A stretch of DNA of 64,000 nt, taken from the NCBI RefSeq assembly GCF_001483135.1, contig NZ_LNAL01000003.1, forward strand, positions 372,001 to 436,000, in the 5' to 3' direction. A model generated the notes under the pieces. The model was given only the letters and a program-made list of their open reading frames with translations. It was not told the DNA's origin and did no database searches. Position 1 is the stretch's first letter; each line of letters opens with the position of its first letter. Shown here piece by piece: positions 1-9,039 of this stretch. The translations under genes were made by a program, and so were the position numbers. Source of the DNA: Solirubrum puertoriconensis. Lineage in GTDB: Bacteria > Bacteroidota > Bacteroidia > Cytophagales > Hymenobacteraceae.

Positions 1-445
1 GGATGGGCCAGCGCTAACTCAACTGCAAGCAGAATGCGCGACGGAAAAGGATATCCATTTCACGGGCTTCGACGACAACCCTGTTGACTTTGTAACGGTG
101 TTTGACGTAGGAGTTTTGGCTTCATCGTTGCGCGAATGCCTGCCTAACTCCATTGCCGAATACTTGTTTTGCGGCAAAGCCTGCATCTCGACTGATGTGG
201 GAGAGGTGAGAAACATGCTACAGACGAGCACCGGCGAACAGGCTGGCCTGCTAATTCCATTTCCAGAAAGTGGTCTTGCTTCGGCTGATGAGTTGTATCA
301 GGCCATGCGGCGTTATGCGTTGGAGCCAGCGTTATTGCAAAAACATCAGCAACTGGCTTCGGATGCATTCCAGAAATTTGACATGCGACGTTGCGTAGCG
401 GCCTACGAACAACTATACAACGATTGCCTAGCAAAGCGGCAGTAG
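1..445 (+). CDS. GT4 glycosyltransferase, C-terminal part
   Basis: The reading frame is open to the left window edge, so this is the 3' end of a longer gene (about 147 residues seen). The visible part fits the C-terminal nucleotide-sugar-binding half of a GT-B fold, family 4 glycosyltransferase: a DGPAL start typical of the GDGP turn, then HFTGFDDN, then a donor-site block with SLRECLPNSIAEYLFCGKA and a following STDVGEVRNML. The role, inferred from the family and from the sugar genes next to it, is transfer of a sugar from an activated donor onto a surface glycan or lipid carrier. Acceptor and donor cannot be told. A GTG at 98 could be mistaken for a start, but conserved sequence continues upstream of it. 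Confidence 0.85.
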   Translation, partial: DGPALTQLQAECATEKDIHFTGFDDNPVDFVTVFDVGVLASSLRECLPNSIAEYLFCGKACISTDVGEVRNMLQTSTGEQAGLLIPFPESGLASADELYQAMRRYALEPALLQKHQQLASDAFQKFDMRRCVAAYEQLYNDCLAKRQ

Positions 446-523
446 TGCACGTATAGTTGTTGCCTGGTTAATCGAAAATTTGCCTGTATTGGGTAGCTGC
501 CTAGGTAGCATTTACTTCTGCTT

Positions 524-1774
524 ATGACGCCACGTACAGCTAAGCGCGTACTGCTGCTGATACCGAACCTAGGGCTTGGAGGAGCCCAGCGAGTGTTTCA
601 CGACCATAGCGTGGAACTGGCCAAACACTACAACGTAACCGAAGCAGTATTCAACCTTGAGGGAGGCAATCTGTTTCCGAGCAACAATCCGGTAGAAAGC
701 TTAGAAGTAGCTGGCGGCGGCTCGGCCTTCGATAAGGTCCGGAATTTTGCGGCCCGCATTACCCGGCTGCGCGGCCTAAAGCAGCGGCTGCGCGCGGACG
801 TTTGCATCAGCCACTTGGAAGGAGCGGATTATGTGAACCTGCTAAGCAAAGGTTCGGAGAAGGTTATCCTGTGTATACACGGCTCTAAGCTGCACGACCA
901 AAACATTAGGGGAGCCGTGGGCTGGTTGCGCAAGAAGGTGTTAATGCCTAGCCTGTACAATCGCGCCGACAAGATTGTGACGGTTAGCCGCGACATCAAC
1001 CCGGAACTCATCAGCGGTTTCGGCGTGAAGCCCGAGAAAATACAGACGATCAATAACTTCTTCGAAGTAGATCGGATTACGGCGAAAGCGCAGGAGCCGC
1101 TTAGCGCCGAGGAGCAGGCAGTGTATGATTCGGCGCCGGTACTGGTGACTTCGGGCCGGCTTACCATTCAGAAAAACCAGGCGCCGTTGCTGGATAGTTT
1201 TGCCGCGCTGTTGCGACAGCAGACGGCCAAGCTCGTGTTTGTCGGCGACGGTGAACTGCGTGACGACTTAACCGCCCGCGCCCGGGCCCTAGGTCTGCGG
1301 GTATACGAGGCTTGGAACAACCACCAGCTCACGCCCAATTACGACGTGTATTTCGTAGGGCTGCAGCAAAATCCCTTTAAATACATCCGTCCGGCGGCAT
1401 TGTTTGTATTCCCTTCGGCTTGGGAAGGTTTTCCCATGGCCTTGGGAGAAGCTATGATTTGCGGGGTACCGGCAGTAACTACCGATTGCCCCACCGGACC
1501 GCGTGAAATTCTGGCACCCGCATCGACCGCCCCCGCTCAGCCCATTCGCCAAGCCGAAAGGGCCGAATTCGGAATGTTAATGCCCATGTTGAATCAAGCG
1601 GCAACGCTGGCTGCCGATCAGCGGGTATGGACTGAGACCATTGCCGCCTTACTGAACGATGAAGCAGAACGGCAGCGCCTTGGCAAGCTCGCTAGCCAAC
1701 GGATGCAAGACTTCACCCGCGAAAAGATTTTTGGGCAATGGGTGCAAGCCATCAACGAGGTGCTAGGCGCATGA
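524..1774 (+). CDS. Glycosyltransferase family 4
   Basis: 416 residues, a full GT-B enzyme. The N-terminal Rossmann half starts LLLIPNLGLGGAQR, where GGAQR (residues 19-23) is the usual GT4 glycine loop. The C-terminal half has the SGRLTIQKN hinge and a donor-site motif around residues 295-312 (SAWEGFPMALGEAM), whose two glutamates match the E-x7-E pattern of GT4 enzymes. No signal peptide or membrane segment is apparent, so it probably works at the cytoplasmic face. The next gene starts inside its stop codon (ATGA at 1771-1774), so the two are translationally coupled and probably act in the same glycan pathway. The sugar substrate is unknown. Confidence 0.9.
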   Translation: MTPRTAKRVLLLIPNLGLGGAQRVFHDHSVELAKHYNVTEAVFNLEGGNLFPSNNPVESLEVAGGGSAFDKVRNFAARITRLRGLKQRLRADVCISHLEGADYVNLLSKGSEKVILCIHGSKLHDQNIRGAVGWLRKKVLMPSLYNRADKIVTVSRDINPELISGFGVKPEKIQTINNFFEVDRITAKAQEPLSAEEQAVYDSAPVLVTSGRLTIQKNQAPLLDSFAALLRQQTAKLVFVGDGELRDDLTARARALGLRVYEAWNNHQLTPNYDVYFVGLQQNPFKYIRPAALFVFPSAWEGFPMALGEAMICGVPAVTTDCPTGPREILAPASTAPAQPIRQAERAEFGMLMPMLNQAATLAADQRVWTETIAALLNDEAERQRLGKLASQRMQDFTREKIFGQWVQAINEVLGA

Positions 1775-2931
1775 GCGAACAGTTCGTCAACCGACCAGTG
1801 CGCCCGGTCATCCTCATTGCGGATAACTCCACCGCAGTGACTGGAGCCCTAAATGCTATGCGGGGTGCTACAGATCGGTTGCAGCATCAGTTCGAGTTTG
1901 TGTACGTGCTGCCCAGCGGCAGCAAGGGCGTAGCTGTGCTCGAAGCCGCCGGCTACAAAGTGTACCAAGTGCCGTTTGTTGAGATAAGCAAGCGGGTGCG
2001 CAACCTGGTGTTGTATCCGTTTATGCTGCTGCTGAATGGCTGGCGATTGGCACGTATTACCCGCCGCGAAAAGGCCAGCGCGCTGCACATGAACGATTTT
2101 TACAACCTAACAGGAGTTGTTGCCCGAGCTTTTACGGCGCTGCCTTTGATTACGCACGTGCGCTTTCTGCCGCAAACGCAGGTGCAGCCCCTGGCGCGAA
2201 CTTGGCGTTGGCTAGCCGAGCATGTGGCGCAGCGCGTGGTGTGTGTATCGCAGGCTGTATACCGGTATTTTAGTCCGCTGCCGCGCGTGCGGGTAATTGC
2301 CGATCCAATTCCGGGTCAGGAAAAATACCCGCCCACCAGCGTAGCCGCCCGGGCCGACGGGACTGTGCGAATGCTCTACTTGAGCAATTATATACCTGGT
2401 AAAGGCCAGAACTTTGCTCTTGAAGCCTTCGGGCGTGCTTATGCCCAAGACACTCGGCTGCGGCTGCGCTTTATGGGCGGCGATATGGGGCTGGAGAAAA
2501 ACCGCGAATTCAAAGCTCAACTGGTAGCCGCAGTGGCTGATGCTGGGCTAAGCGAAGTAGTAACGTTTGGCGGCTTTGAGGCCGATGTAGAAGCTGTTAT
2601 TAAGCAGGCCGACATTGTGCTGAATTTTTCGGAGTCGGAATCGTTCTCGCTCACTTGCTTAGACGCGCTCTTTTTTGGCACACCGCTGATTGCCTCCGAT
2701 TGTGGCGGACCGGCGGAATTGTTTGAACACGGGCGCTCTGGGCTATTAGTGCCTAACCGCGATGTGCCTGCAATGGCTGAGGCCATGTTGCGTCTCGCCG
2801 CCGATCTGCCTTTGCGCCAACAGTTTGCCGAAGCTGGTCGGGCCTTTGTGCGGCATAAGTTCAGCCCCGAAGCCACTTACCTGCAATTGGGTGCGCTTTA
2901 CGAGGAGGTTTTGCGCAAACGAGCGAAGTAG
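1771..2931 (+). CDS. Glycosyltransferase family 4
   Basis: I chose the ATG at 1771, which overlaps the previous stop as ATGA, giving 386 residues; an upstream in-frame start at 1738 would add 11 residues lying inside the previous gene. The protein is GT-B/GT4: an N-terminal half opening VILIADNSTAVTGAL, a central turn LYLSNYIPGKGQ, and a C-terminal donor site with NFSESESFSLTCLDALFFG followed by DCGGPAEL. Its 3' end overlaps the convergent wecE gene by 34 nt. The gene carries no CCTAGG site, unlike most of its neighbours. Role: sugar transfer in surface polysaccharide assembly, inferred from family and context. Confidence 0.88.
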   Translation: MSEQFVNRPVRPVILIADNSTAVTGALNAMRGATDRLQHQFEFVYVLPSGSKGVAVLEAAGYKVYQVPFVEISKRVRNLVLYPFMLLLNGWRLARITRREKASALHMNDFYNLTGVVARAFTALPLITHVRFLPQTQVQPLARTWRWLAEHVAQRVVCVSQAVYRYFSPLPRVRVIADPIPGQEKYPPTSVAARADGTVRMLYLSNYIPGKGQNFALEAFGRAYAQDTRLRLRFMGGDMGLEKNREFKAQLVAAVADAGLSEVVTFGGFEADVEAVIKQADIVLNFSESESFSLTCLDALFFGTPLIASDCGGPAELFEHGRSGLLVPNRDVPAMAEAMLRLAADLPLRQQFAEAGRAFVRHKFSPEATYLQLGALYEEVLRKRAK

Positions 2932-4055
2932 CTTAGCACTGCCTCAATTACCCGCAACTGATCGTCTTCAGAAAGCTCGAAATACAGCGGCAGGCGCACC
3001 AAGCAATCGGCAAACCGTTGGGCGTTAGGCAAAGGCCGGCCGTCGTGCAGGGCTTGGTAATACGGGCTGTCGTGGAGCGTTTGGTAGTGAAAAACCGCCA
3101 GAATATTCTGCTCGGCTAGGTGCTGAATCAGCCGTTGCCGTTCGGGCAGGTTGCGGCACACCAAGTAGAATATGTGCCAATTGGGCTGCGCGTACGCTGG
3201 TATAACGGGTAGCTCGGCTAGTCCTTCGGTAGCAACTTCCCGAAAGGCATGGTGGTAGCGGTGCCACTGCTGGCGCCGTTGCTCAAGTATTCTAGCCTTT
3301 GCCTCCAGTTGTGCCCAGAGGTATGCGGCGTTCAGCTCCGACGGTAAAAACGACGAGCCTATATCAACCCACTGGTACTTGGCGGCCTCGCCCCGAAAAA
3401 AAGCGGCCCGGTTGGTGCCCTTTTCCCACATAATTTCGGCCCTAGGTGCTAGCTCGGGCGAGTTGATGGCCAGCAGCCCGCCTTCGCCGGCAATCAGGTT
3501 TTTGGTTTCGTGAAAGGAAAATGCGGCTAGCTGACCAAAGCTTCCTAACGGTTTTCCTAGGTGATAACTCTCGACGGCCTGCGCGGCATCCTCAATCACA
3601 GCCAGGTTAAAACGTTCAGCCAGGCTCATGATTGCAGCCATATTGCAGGAAACGCCGGCGTAGTGAACAGGTACAATAGCCCGGGTGCGCGGCGTAATTA
3701 GTGATTCGAGCTGCGAAACGTCGATGTTGGGGTGCTCGGCCGAACTATCGGCAAACACTATGCGCGCACCCCGGAGTACAAAAGCATTGGCGGTTGAGGT
3801 AAACGTAAACGACGGCACTACAACCTCGTCGCCGGGGTGTAAGCTCAGCAGCAGAGCTGCCATTTCGAGAGCCGCCGTGCCGCTGGTAGTCAACAGCGCT
3901 TTGTGGATGTGGTACTGTTGCTCGAAGTACGTTTGGCACTGCTTGGTAAACTGCCCATTACCCGATAATTGCCCTGCCTTAATTGCTTCCTGGATGTACA
4001 GCAACTCGCGGCCCGACTGGTAAGGTTTATTAAAGGGTATGTGCGTCGGCTTCAT
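2898..4055 (-). CDS. wecE: dTDP-4-amino-4,6-dideoxygalactose transaminase (WecE/RffA-like)
   Basis: PLP enzyme of the DegT/DnrJ/EryC1 sugar aminotransferase family. It matches remembered E. coli WecE along its length: IPFNKP at the N-terminus, EMAALLL, GDEVVVPSFTF, STANAFVLRGA, IVPVHYAGVSC, EDAAQ and SFHETKN. The lysine in HETKN (about residue 185) should form the internal aldimine and the Asp of EDAAQ should bind the PLP pyridine nitrogen. The reaction is amino transfer from glutamate to dTDP-4-keto-6-deoxyglucose, giving dTDP-Fuc4N. I chose the ATG at 4055 (MKPTHIPFNKP) over 4082 because family members start just before the IPFN block. It overlaps the upstream GT2 gene by 26 nt, suggesting an operon. 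No other dTDP-sugar gene lies in the window. Confidence 0.9.
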   Translation of the reverse strand: MKPTHIPFNKPYQSGRELLYIQEAIKAGQLSGNGQFTKQCQTYFEQQYHIHKALLTTSGTAALEMAALLLSLHPGDEVVVPSFTFTSTANAFVLRGARIVFADSSAEHPNIDVSQLESLITPRTRAIVPVHYAGVSCNMAAIMSLAERFNLAVIEDAAQAVESYHLGKPLGSFGQLAAFSFHETKNLIAGEGGLLAINSPELAPRAEIMWEKGTNRAAFFRGEAAKYQWVDIGSSFLPSELNAAYLWAQLEAKARILEQRRQQWHRYHHAFREVATEGLAELPVIPAYAQPNWHIFYLVCRNLPERQRLIQHLAEQNILAVFHYQTLHDSPYYQALHDGRPLPNAQRFADCLVRLPLYFELSEDDQLRVIEAVLSYFARLRKTSS

Positions 4056-4998
4056 GTGAGTTACGCGGGGTGGTAGCAGCAACTACGTACAGGGGCCGGT
4101 TGCGCACACCTTCAAATGTTTTACCAACATAAAGCCCCACAATCCCAAGCACCAGAATAACCAGCCCGGAGAAAAAGCTCATGAAAATGAACAAGCTGGC
4201 GTAGCCAGGTACCGTAATTTGGCCTAGGGCAAAACGAATCAGCGTAATCAACCCGAGCAGGAAGGCTACTACCGAGATCAGCAAGCCGGTGTAAACCGTC
4301 AGGCGCAGGGGTTTATCGGAATAGGCCAGCATGATGTCGGTAGCTAAGCGGAGCCTCCTACCTAGGTTGTAGGTAGTAGGGCGTTTGCTCTCTAAGTGCT
4401 GAACGGGTATGCTGCATTGCCGAAACCCAGCCCACCGCACCATGGTGGGGAAGTAGCGAATGCTCTCGCGCAATTGCCGTACAGTGTCAATCACACGTTG
4501 ATGGTAGAGGCCGAAGTTGGCAACTGCTGGGTTTTGTTTTACGCCCGTGAGGTACGACAGCGCCCGATAGAACAAGCTCGAGCTGGCGCGTTTCATCCAG
4601 CTGTCTTGGCGATGCTGGCGGGCCGCCAAGACTACATCGTAACCTTGTTGTGCTTGCTGGTACAACGCCGAAATCTCCTCCGGCCGGTCCTGCAAGTCGC
4701 AGTCCATCACCACAATCCAGGTGCCTTGCGCTATGTCCAAGCCGGCAGTTATAGCGTGGTGCTGACCAAAGTTTCTGCTTAGGCGCAACCCACGTATACG
4801 TGGGTTCCGAGTTGCTAACTCCTCGATGCAAGTCCAACTTGTATCGGTGCTGCCATCATCCACAAGAATGATTTCGTAATTACCTGAGATATGCGGCAGT
4901 TCTGCTACAAGTCGTTCCGCCAACTCGGGCAGCACAGCGGCAGCTTGGTATACCGGGCTGACAACCGAGATGAAAGGATGTTCTGGTGGAGTTGGCAT
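4030..4998 (-). CDS. GT2 glycosyltransferase, GtrB/ArnC type
   Basis: About 322 residues. The N-terminal GT-A domain opens with FISVVSPVYQ, has the nucleotide-binding VDDGSTD, then LSRNFGQHHAI and the metal-site VMDCDLQDRPEE. The C-terminal part has two hydrophobic hairpin segments (LLISVVAFLLGLITLI and FIFMSFFSGLVILVLGIVGLYVG). This layout is that of polyprenyl-phosphate glycosyltransferases (GtrB, ArnC, DPM1 class), which load a sugar onto undecaprenyl phosphate at the inner membrane. An ATG at 5019 is also in frame; 4998 is preferred because a TAnnTTTG promoter box at 5031-5038 would leave almost no leader for 5019. First gene of a two-gene unit with wecE. Confidence 0.88.
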   Translation of the reverse strand: MPTPPEHPFISVVSPVYQAAAVLPELAERLVAELPHISGNYEIILVDDGSTDTSWTCIEELATRNPRIRGLRLSRNFGQHHAITAGLDIAQGTWIVVMDCDLQDRPEEISALYQQAQQGYDVVLAARQHRQDSWMKRASSSLFYRALSYLTGVKQNPAVANFGLYHQRVIDTVRQLRESIRYFPTMVRWAGFRQCSIPVQHLESKRPTTYNLGRRLRLATDIMLAYSDKPLRLTVYTGLLISVVAFLLGLITLIRFALGQITVPGYASLFIFMSFFSGLVILVLGIVGLYVGKTFEGVRNRPLYVVAATTPRNSHEADAHTL

Positions 4999-5030
4999 TG
5001 CTTGCAGGCAGGGAAGCACCTAGGAGTGTT

Positions 5031-5038
5031 CAAAGATA
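5031..5038 (-). promoter_or_regulatory. Bacteroidota -7 box for the GT2-wecE unit
   Basis: On the minus strand the sequence is TATCTTTG, a full match to the Bacteroidota TAnnTTTG element. It lies 33 nt before the chosen start at 4998. I see no clear -33 TTTG. The match is only eight bases, so chance is possible. Confidence 0.45.
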
Positions 5039-5168
5039 GAGGAGCGGGCTACTTGCCACCCAATACAACTGCCAAGCACACCGGCGCTGCCGTTGTTGCC
5101 ATTGGCTGAAAGCGCTACCTAGGGCAGATCAAAACCCGGGAGGTAAGCAACAATCTTGGGCCTTGCCG

Positions 5169-5176
5169 TACCTTTG
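5169..5176 (+). promoter_or_regulatory. Bacteroidota -7 box before the GT4 gene at 5216
   Basis: TACCTTTG fits TAnnTTTG and lies 39 nt before the ATG at 5216, in the gap between divergent transcription units. The same octamer recurs before mutL, bamD and (minus strand) tilS. Confidence 0.45.
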
Positions 5177-5215
5177 CAAGCTGTAGTGTAGCCGCAAGGG
5201 CGGTTGGTTCAAGTT

Positions 5216-6301
5216 ATGCGCATCTTGTTTATAGTGCCGTATCCCATCGGCAAAGCCCCCTCTCAGCGTTTTCGGTTTGAGCAATACTTGGATTTCCTGA
5301 CGGCTCAAGGGCACACTTGGCACCTAGAATCCTTTGTTTCGGACAGCACGTGGGCCATTTTATACAAGCCCGGCCATGCCGTGGCGAAAGTGTTGGGCGT
5401 TTTGGGCGGGTTTTGGAGGCGCATTGTTGCGCTTTTCACGCAAGTGCCTAAAGCCGACTTTGTCTTCATTCACCGCGAGGCTTCGCCGATAGGGCCGCCG
5501 GTATTCGAATGGCTGATTGCCAAAGTGCTGGGCAAGCGCGTTATCTACGATTTCGACGATGCAATTTGGATTCCGAATACCTCTGAGGCCAACAAGATTG
5601 TAGCCGGCATAAAGTGGCATCACAAGGTGGATAGCATCTGCCGATGGGCTTATAAGGTGAGCTGTGGCAATGCTTACCTCCGCGATTATGCCCGGCAATT
5701 CAATGGTAACGCTGTTGTTAATCCAACTACCATCGATACCGAAAACCTGCACAACCAGATTAAGGTGCAAGGCGAGCGTACCACTGAGGGGCGCGTAGTG
5801 ATTGGCTGGACAGGCACGCACTCTACGCTGAAGTACCTCGACCAAGTGGTGCCCGTGCTGCAGCGGTTGGAGCAGCGGCCCGAGCTAAACTTTGAATTCC
5901 GGGTGATTTCCAATCAGCCGCCTCAGTTGCCCTTGCGCAGCTTGGTTTTTCAGCCTTGGCGCAAGGAAACGGAAATTGCCGACTTGCTCGGCTTTCATCT
6001 GGGGCTTATGCCCCTAGAAGACGATTTGTGGGCCAAGGGCAAGTGCGCATTCAAGGCACTGCAGTACATGGCCCTAGGTATGCCAGCGCTGGTTTCGCCG
6101 GTGGGCATGAACACCGAGGTGGTGCAGGACGACGAAAACGGTTACGTGTGCACCACCCCGCAGGAGTGGGAAGCTGCACTGCTACAGGTGCTGCAAGATG
6201 ACAGCCTGCGAACCAACCTAGGCAAAAACGCCCGCCGTACTATTGAAGAGCGTTATTCGGTAGTGGCCAACCGTCCTAACTTTTTAGGCCTGTTTAGCTG
6301 A
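5216..6301 (+). CDS. GT4-like glycosyltransferase
   Basis: 361 residues from the ATG at 5216 (MRILFIVPYPIGKAPSQRFR); an upstream GTG at 5204 is less likely. The N-terminal SQRFRFEQY block, then FIHREASPIGPP and RVIYDFDDAIW, are features of a GT4 subgroup often found in Bacteroidota polysaccharide loci. The C-terminal half has GWTGTHSTLKYL, then LGLMPLEDDLWAKGKCAFKALQYMALGMP, which holds the donor-binding loop. Probably cytoplasmic or peripheral to the membrane. Its last 49 nt overlap the convergent polymerase-like gene. Substrate unknown. Confidence 0.85.
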   Translation: MRILFIVPYPIGKAPSQRFRFEQYLDFLTAQGHTWHLESFVSDSTWAILYKPGHAVAKVLGVLGGFWRRIVALFTQVPKADFVFIHREASPIGPPVFEWLIAKVLGKRVIYDFDDAIWIPNTSEANKIVAGIKWHHKVDSICRWAYKVSCGNAYLRDYARQFNGNAVVNPTTIDTENLHNQIKVQGERTTEGRVVIGWTGTHSTLKYLDQVVPVLQRLEQRPELNFEFRVISNQPPQLPLRSLVFQPWRKETEIADLLGFHLGLMPLEDDLWAKGKCAFKALQYMALGMPALVSPVGMNTEVVQDDENGYVCTTPQEWEAALLQVLQDDSLRTNLGKNARRTIEERYSVVANRPNFLGLFS

Positions 6302-7629
6302 GCACTCCGAGAAGTGCCACGCTTTGCGCCAGCCTTAACCACCTGCATGTGCTGCATGATATACAGGGCGCTTAGATAGAAAGGCATTAGCGGAATCTTG
6401 TAGCGGACCAACGTACCGAAGTTACCGCTGTTGATGCCTACACCTATAGCAAATACGATGGCAAACAGGAAGCTGAACGACAGTATGGGCGTACCGATGA
6501 TTGTGCTCATGCCTTTGACAAAGCCAGCCCGGTAAAACAGCGACAGCGTGAGCCAAATGAACATGGTGGCTTCGATGGCGGAAAGCAACATTACCGGGTT
6601 GCGTACCTCGAACAGGAAGGGGCGAAAAATAGAGACCACAACGGCCTGAGGCGCTACTTTCAGCGTGGAGCCCAAGGAGCCATCGAATTCGCCTATGTCG
6701 TAAACCGAGCCGCTGGCTACGTAGGTGCTTAGGTAAGTATGGGTAATGCGGGCTCGTTCGCCGAGCTTGTCAACGTCGTATTTCTCGTCGCCGGCAGTGA
6801 GATTGGTTGCGCCAATGTATCCTGCAACCACACCTAAGCCTAGGAAAACTGGCTTAAGAAGGGTGCGCAAGGCTGCAGATTTAATACGCCGGTTGTTTTC
6901 GGTAAATACCCAAATGAGGGCTGCTGGCATGAACGACAGCAGAATGTACACCTTAACGGATATGAGGATATACGCGCCCAAGCCACCCAGCAGGGCAGCA
7001 GTGGTTAGGTTCTTCTTGGCAATGAAGAAGTGGTAGAAGCCGTAAAACGTCCAGCCAAGGGCCCCCATACACAAAGAGTCTTTCATGAGGCCAGAGCCCC
7101 AGAAAAATACGGAGGGTAGAAAGAATACGGCAATTGCCAACTTCTTATAAGCCAGCGGGTATATCCTCAGGAACGTAACGTACATCGCCCACATTCCGCA
7201 GAAACTGAGGAAGGCAAAGCACAGCCCAATTACCGCATAGCTGTTAAAGCACAACAGCGAAAAAACACTGGCAACTTGTACGATGAAGTATTCCGTAGGG
7301 GACTCGTACCAGTACATGCGTACCGTGTAACGCAGCATGTCGCCATCGGGCGGTGTTTGGGCCATCAGCAACTTAAGTCCGGTACCGAACGAGTTGCCGA
7401 ATGCTTCGTGCACGATTTTGACGTGGGAGAAGTAATTGAATGTATCTCCGCCCCCGTAATAGAATTGATAAATCAGCCCTAGCCCAATAGCCCCAATAAA
7501 CTTAACCGTTAGGGCAGGAATAAAGTATTTGCGGGTAATGGCATTGGTGTACCGCTTGCGCAGCGCGAAAGCAATGCCATAGAAAATGCCTAGGTACAGA
7601 GGCGTCAAAAAAAGATCTTTCAGCTCCAT
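6253..7629 (-). CDS. Polytopic membrane protein, possible O-antigen/EPS polymerase
   Basis: 458 residues with many hydrophobic segments (about ten by eye), for example LTVKFIGAIGLGLIYQFYY, FFLPSVFFWGSGLMKDS, LLKPVFLGLGVVAGYIG and ILSFSFLFAIVFAIGVGI. Conserved-looking polar loops include YGGGDTFNYF near the N-terminus and FWGSGLMKDS. In EpsG/Wzy-like polymerases, aspartate-rich periplasmic loops of this kind sit between membrane helices, and the location beside five glycosyltransferases fits a polymerase. I cannot assign a family with certainty; a flippase or another exporter is possible. It follows the TPR gene by 27 nt on the same strand. Confidence 0.6.
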   Translation of the reverse strand: MELKDLFLTPLYLGIFYGIAFALRKRYTNAITRKYFIPALTVKFIGAIGLGLIYQFYYGGGDTFNYFSHVKIVHEAFGNSFGTGLKLLMAQTPPDGDMLRYTVRMYWYESPTEYFIVQVASVFSLLCFNSYAVIGLCFAFLSFCGMWAMYVTFLRIYPLAYKKLAIAVFFLPSVFFWGSGLMKDSLCMGALGWTFYGFYHFFIAKKNLTTAALLGGLGAYILISVKVYILLSFMPAALIWVFTENNRRIKSAALRTLLKPVFLGLGVVAGYIGATNLTAGDEKYDVDKLGERARITHTYLSTYVASGSVYDIGEFDGSLGSTLKVAPQAVVVSIFRPFLFEVRNPVMLLSAIEATMFIWLTLSLFYRAGFVKGMSTIIGTPILSFSFLFAIVFAIGVGINSGNFGTLVRYKIPLMPFYLSALYIMQHMQVVKAGAKRGTSRSAQLNRPKKLGRLATTE

Positions 7630-7656
7630 GGCTCCCAGGTAAGCAACAAAAGGGGA

Positions 7657-8928
7657 TTAGCCCTTCTTGTTCTTCTTCAGATAGGCTTTCGCCTCGCGGT
7701 ATTGCTCGCTTTTGTGGTCGGCTTTGGTACGCACTACATCGTAATAGCGTGCGGCCGTTTTTACGTCTTTGGCCTTATCGGCGATGCGGGCAAGGTTTAG
7801 GTTGGAGTAGAGGTAAAACCCCCCGCTGGTTTCGTTGGTGCTTTCGGCAAACACAATGCAGCGCTGGTAATACTCTTTGGCCTTGTTAATGTCTTTGTAC
7901 TTGTTCTGCATCAGCCAACCTAGGAAATAGGTGGCATAACGGCCGCTGATGCCCTCGTATCCCGGAAAGCCCCGGTTGATCTTGTCAAGAATGTCGCGGC
8001 TTACCCGCTCACACTCGCGAAACTCCCCTTCGTTGAAACACAGCAACGCGTAGAAGCGCTGAAAGTAGCCATTGTCGGGGTAATTAACGGCCAAGTTGCG
8101 AGCAATGGGCATGGCCGCCGTTGGGTTGTTCTCCTCGTTGTTGAGGATGCGCATCAGGAACACCTTTGCTTCGGGGCCTACATACACGCCGTTGTCGGCT
8201 ACGTTGCGGAGCTGCTGCAAGCCAAGCTGCTTGTTGCCTTTTGGGAAGAGCAGGAGCACAGGCTTGAGCAGGGGATAGTTCTCGGGTATCCAAACGGCGT
8301 AGTAGTTGAACAGCGCCTGCCCAAAGAGAAACTCGGGACTTAAGCCGTTAGCCTCTTTGCTAAGCTCAAGGTACTTCAGGGAGCGTTTGCTTGAAACGGT
8401 GGCCTTACGCCAATTGGCCCGCTCGGCATTCAGGCGGGCGTCGAACCCATACGAAGCGGCCAAGAAAAAGCAGGCTTCGTAGTTGCGGTTGTCCTGTTCG
8501 TATAGCTTTTCGGCTTTCACGATGGCCGTATCCATGTAAGCAAAGAAGGGCCGATCGTAGAGCGTAGTTTGGATGTTGGTGGGCATGATCTTCCACCATT
8601 GGCTAAGGCCTAGGAGGAAGTAAGGCATAGGGTGATTAGGGTAGCGGCGGCGCAGCGAGCGGAATTGCTTTTCGGCCTTGTCGTACTTAAAGTTATAAAG
8701 GTTGCGCACGGCACCATCCAGCTCCAGCTGAATATCCTTATCGAGCAGCAACCAACCTTTCGTGTCCACTGCTCCGGGCGCCACATCAACGTTCTCCAGC
8801 TGAATATTGCGGATGGGCGCGTTGCGCTTGGTCGTGTCGGTCTGCTGAGCGGCTGCCGAACCAGGCAAGGCTAGCAACAAGCCGATTACCAAGTGCACCG
8901 ACAGGATAAAACGCAGATGGAAAGTCAT
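7657..8928 (-). CDS. Secreted TPR-repeat protein
   Basis: 423 residues with a Sec signal peptide (hydrophobic LSVHLVIGLLLALPGSAAAQQ, cleavage after AAA or AQ). The mature part is helical with TPR-like repeats: NLYNFKYDKAEKQFRSLRRR, PYFLLGLSQWW, FFLAASYGFDARLNAER, and near the end AKEYYQRCIVFAES and AARYYDVVRTKAD. TPR proteins act as protein-interaction scaffolds; here it should lie in the periplasm or at the outer membrane. The gene sits directly upstream of the polymerase-like membrane protein on the same strand with a 27-nt gap, so the two are probably co-transcribed, and a role in glycan assembly or export is an inference from that. Lys-rich C-terminus. Confidence 0.75.
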   Translation of the reverse strand: MTFHLRFILSVHLVIGLLLALPGSAAAQQTDTTKRNAPIRNIQLENVDVAPGAVDTKGWLLLDKDIQLELDGAVRNLYNFKYDKAEKQFRSLRRRYPNHPMPYFLLGLSQWWKIMPTNIQTTLYDRPFFAYMDTAIVKAEKLYEQDNRNYEACFFLAASYGFDARLNAERANWRKATVSSKRSLKYLELSKEANGLSPEFLFGQALFNYYAVWIPENYPLLKPVLLLFPKGNKQLGLQQLRNVADNGVYVGPEAKVFLMRILNNEENNPTAAMPIARNLAVNYPDNGYFQRFYALLCFNEGEFRECERVSRDILDKINRGFPGYEGISGRYATYFLGWLMQNKYKDINKAKEYYQRCIVFAESTNETSGGFYLYSNLNLARIADKAKDVKTAARYYDVVRTKADHKSEQYREAKAYLKKNKKG

Positions 8929-9039
8929 GGAATAAGCTAAAGGAAACGGAAGGCAACAGGATAGCTTGGTGCTCCGCTACCAAACGGAACAGCTAAAATA
9001 CGCTATTTAGGTTAGAATTTGGACGAAACACCCTTTCCT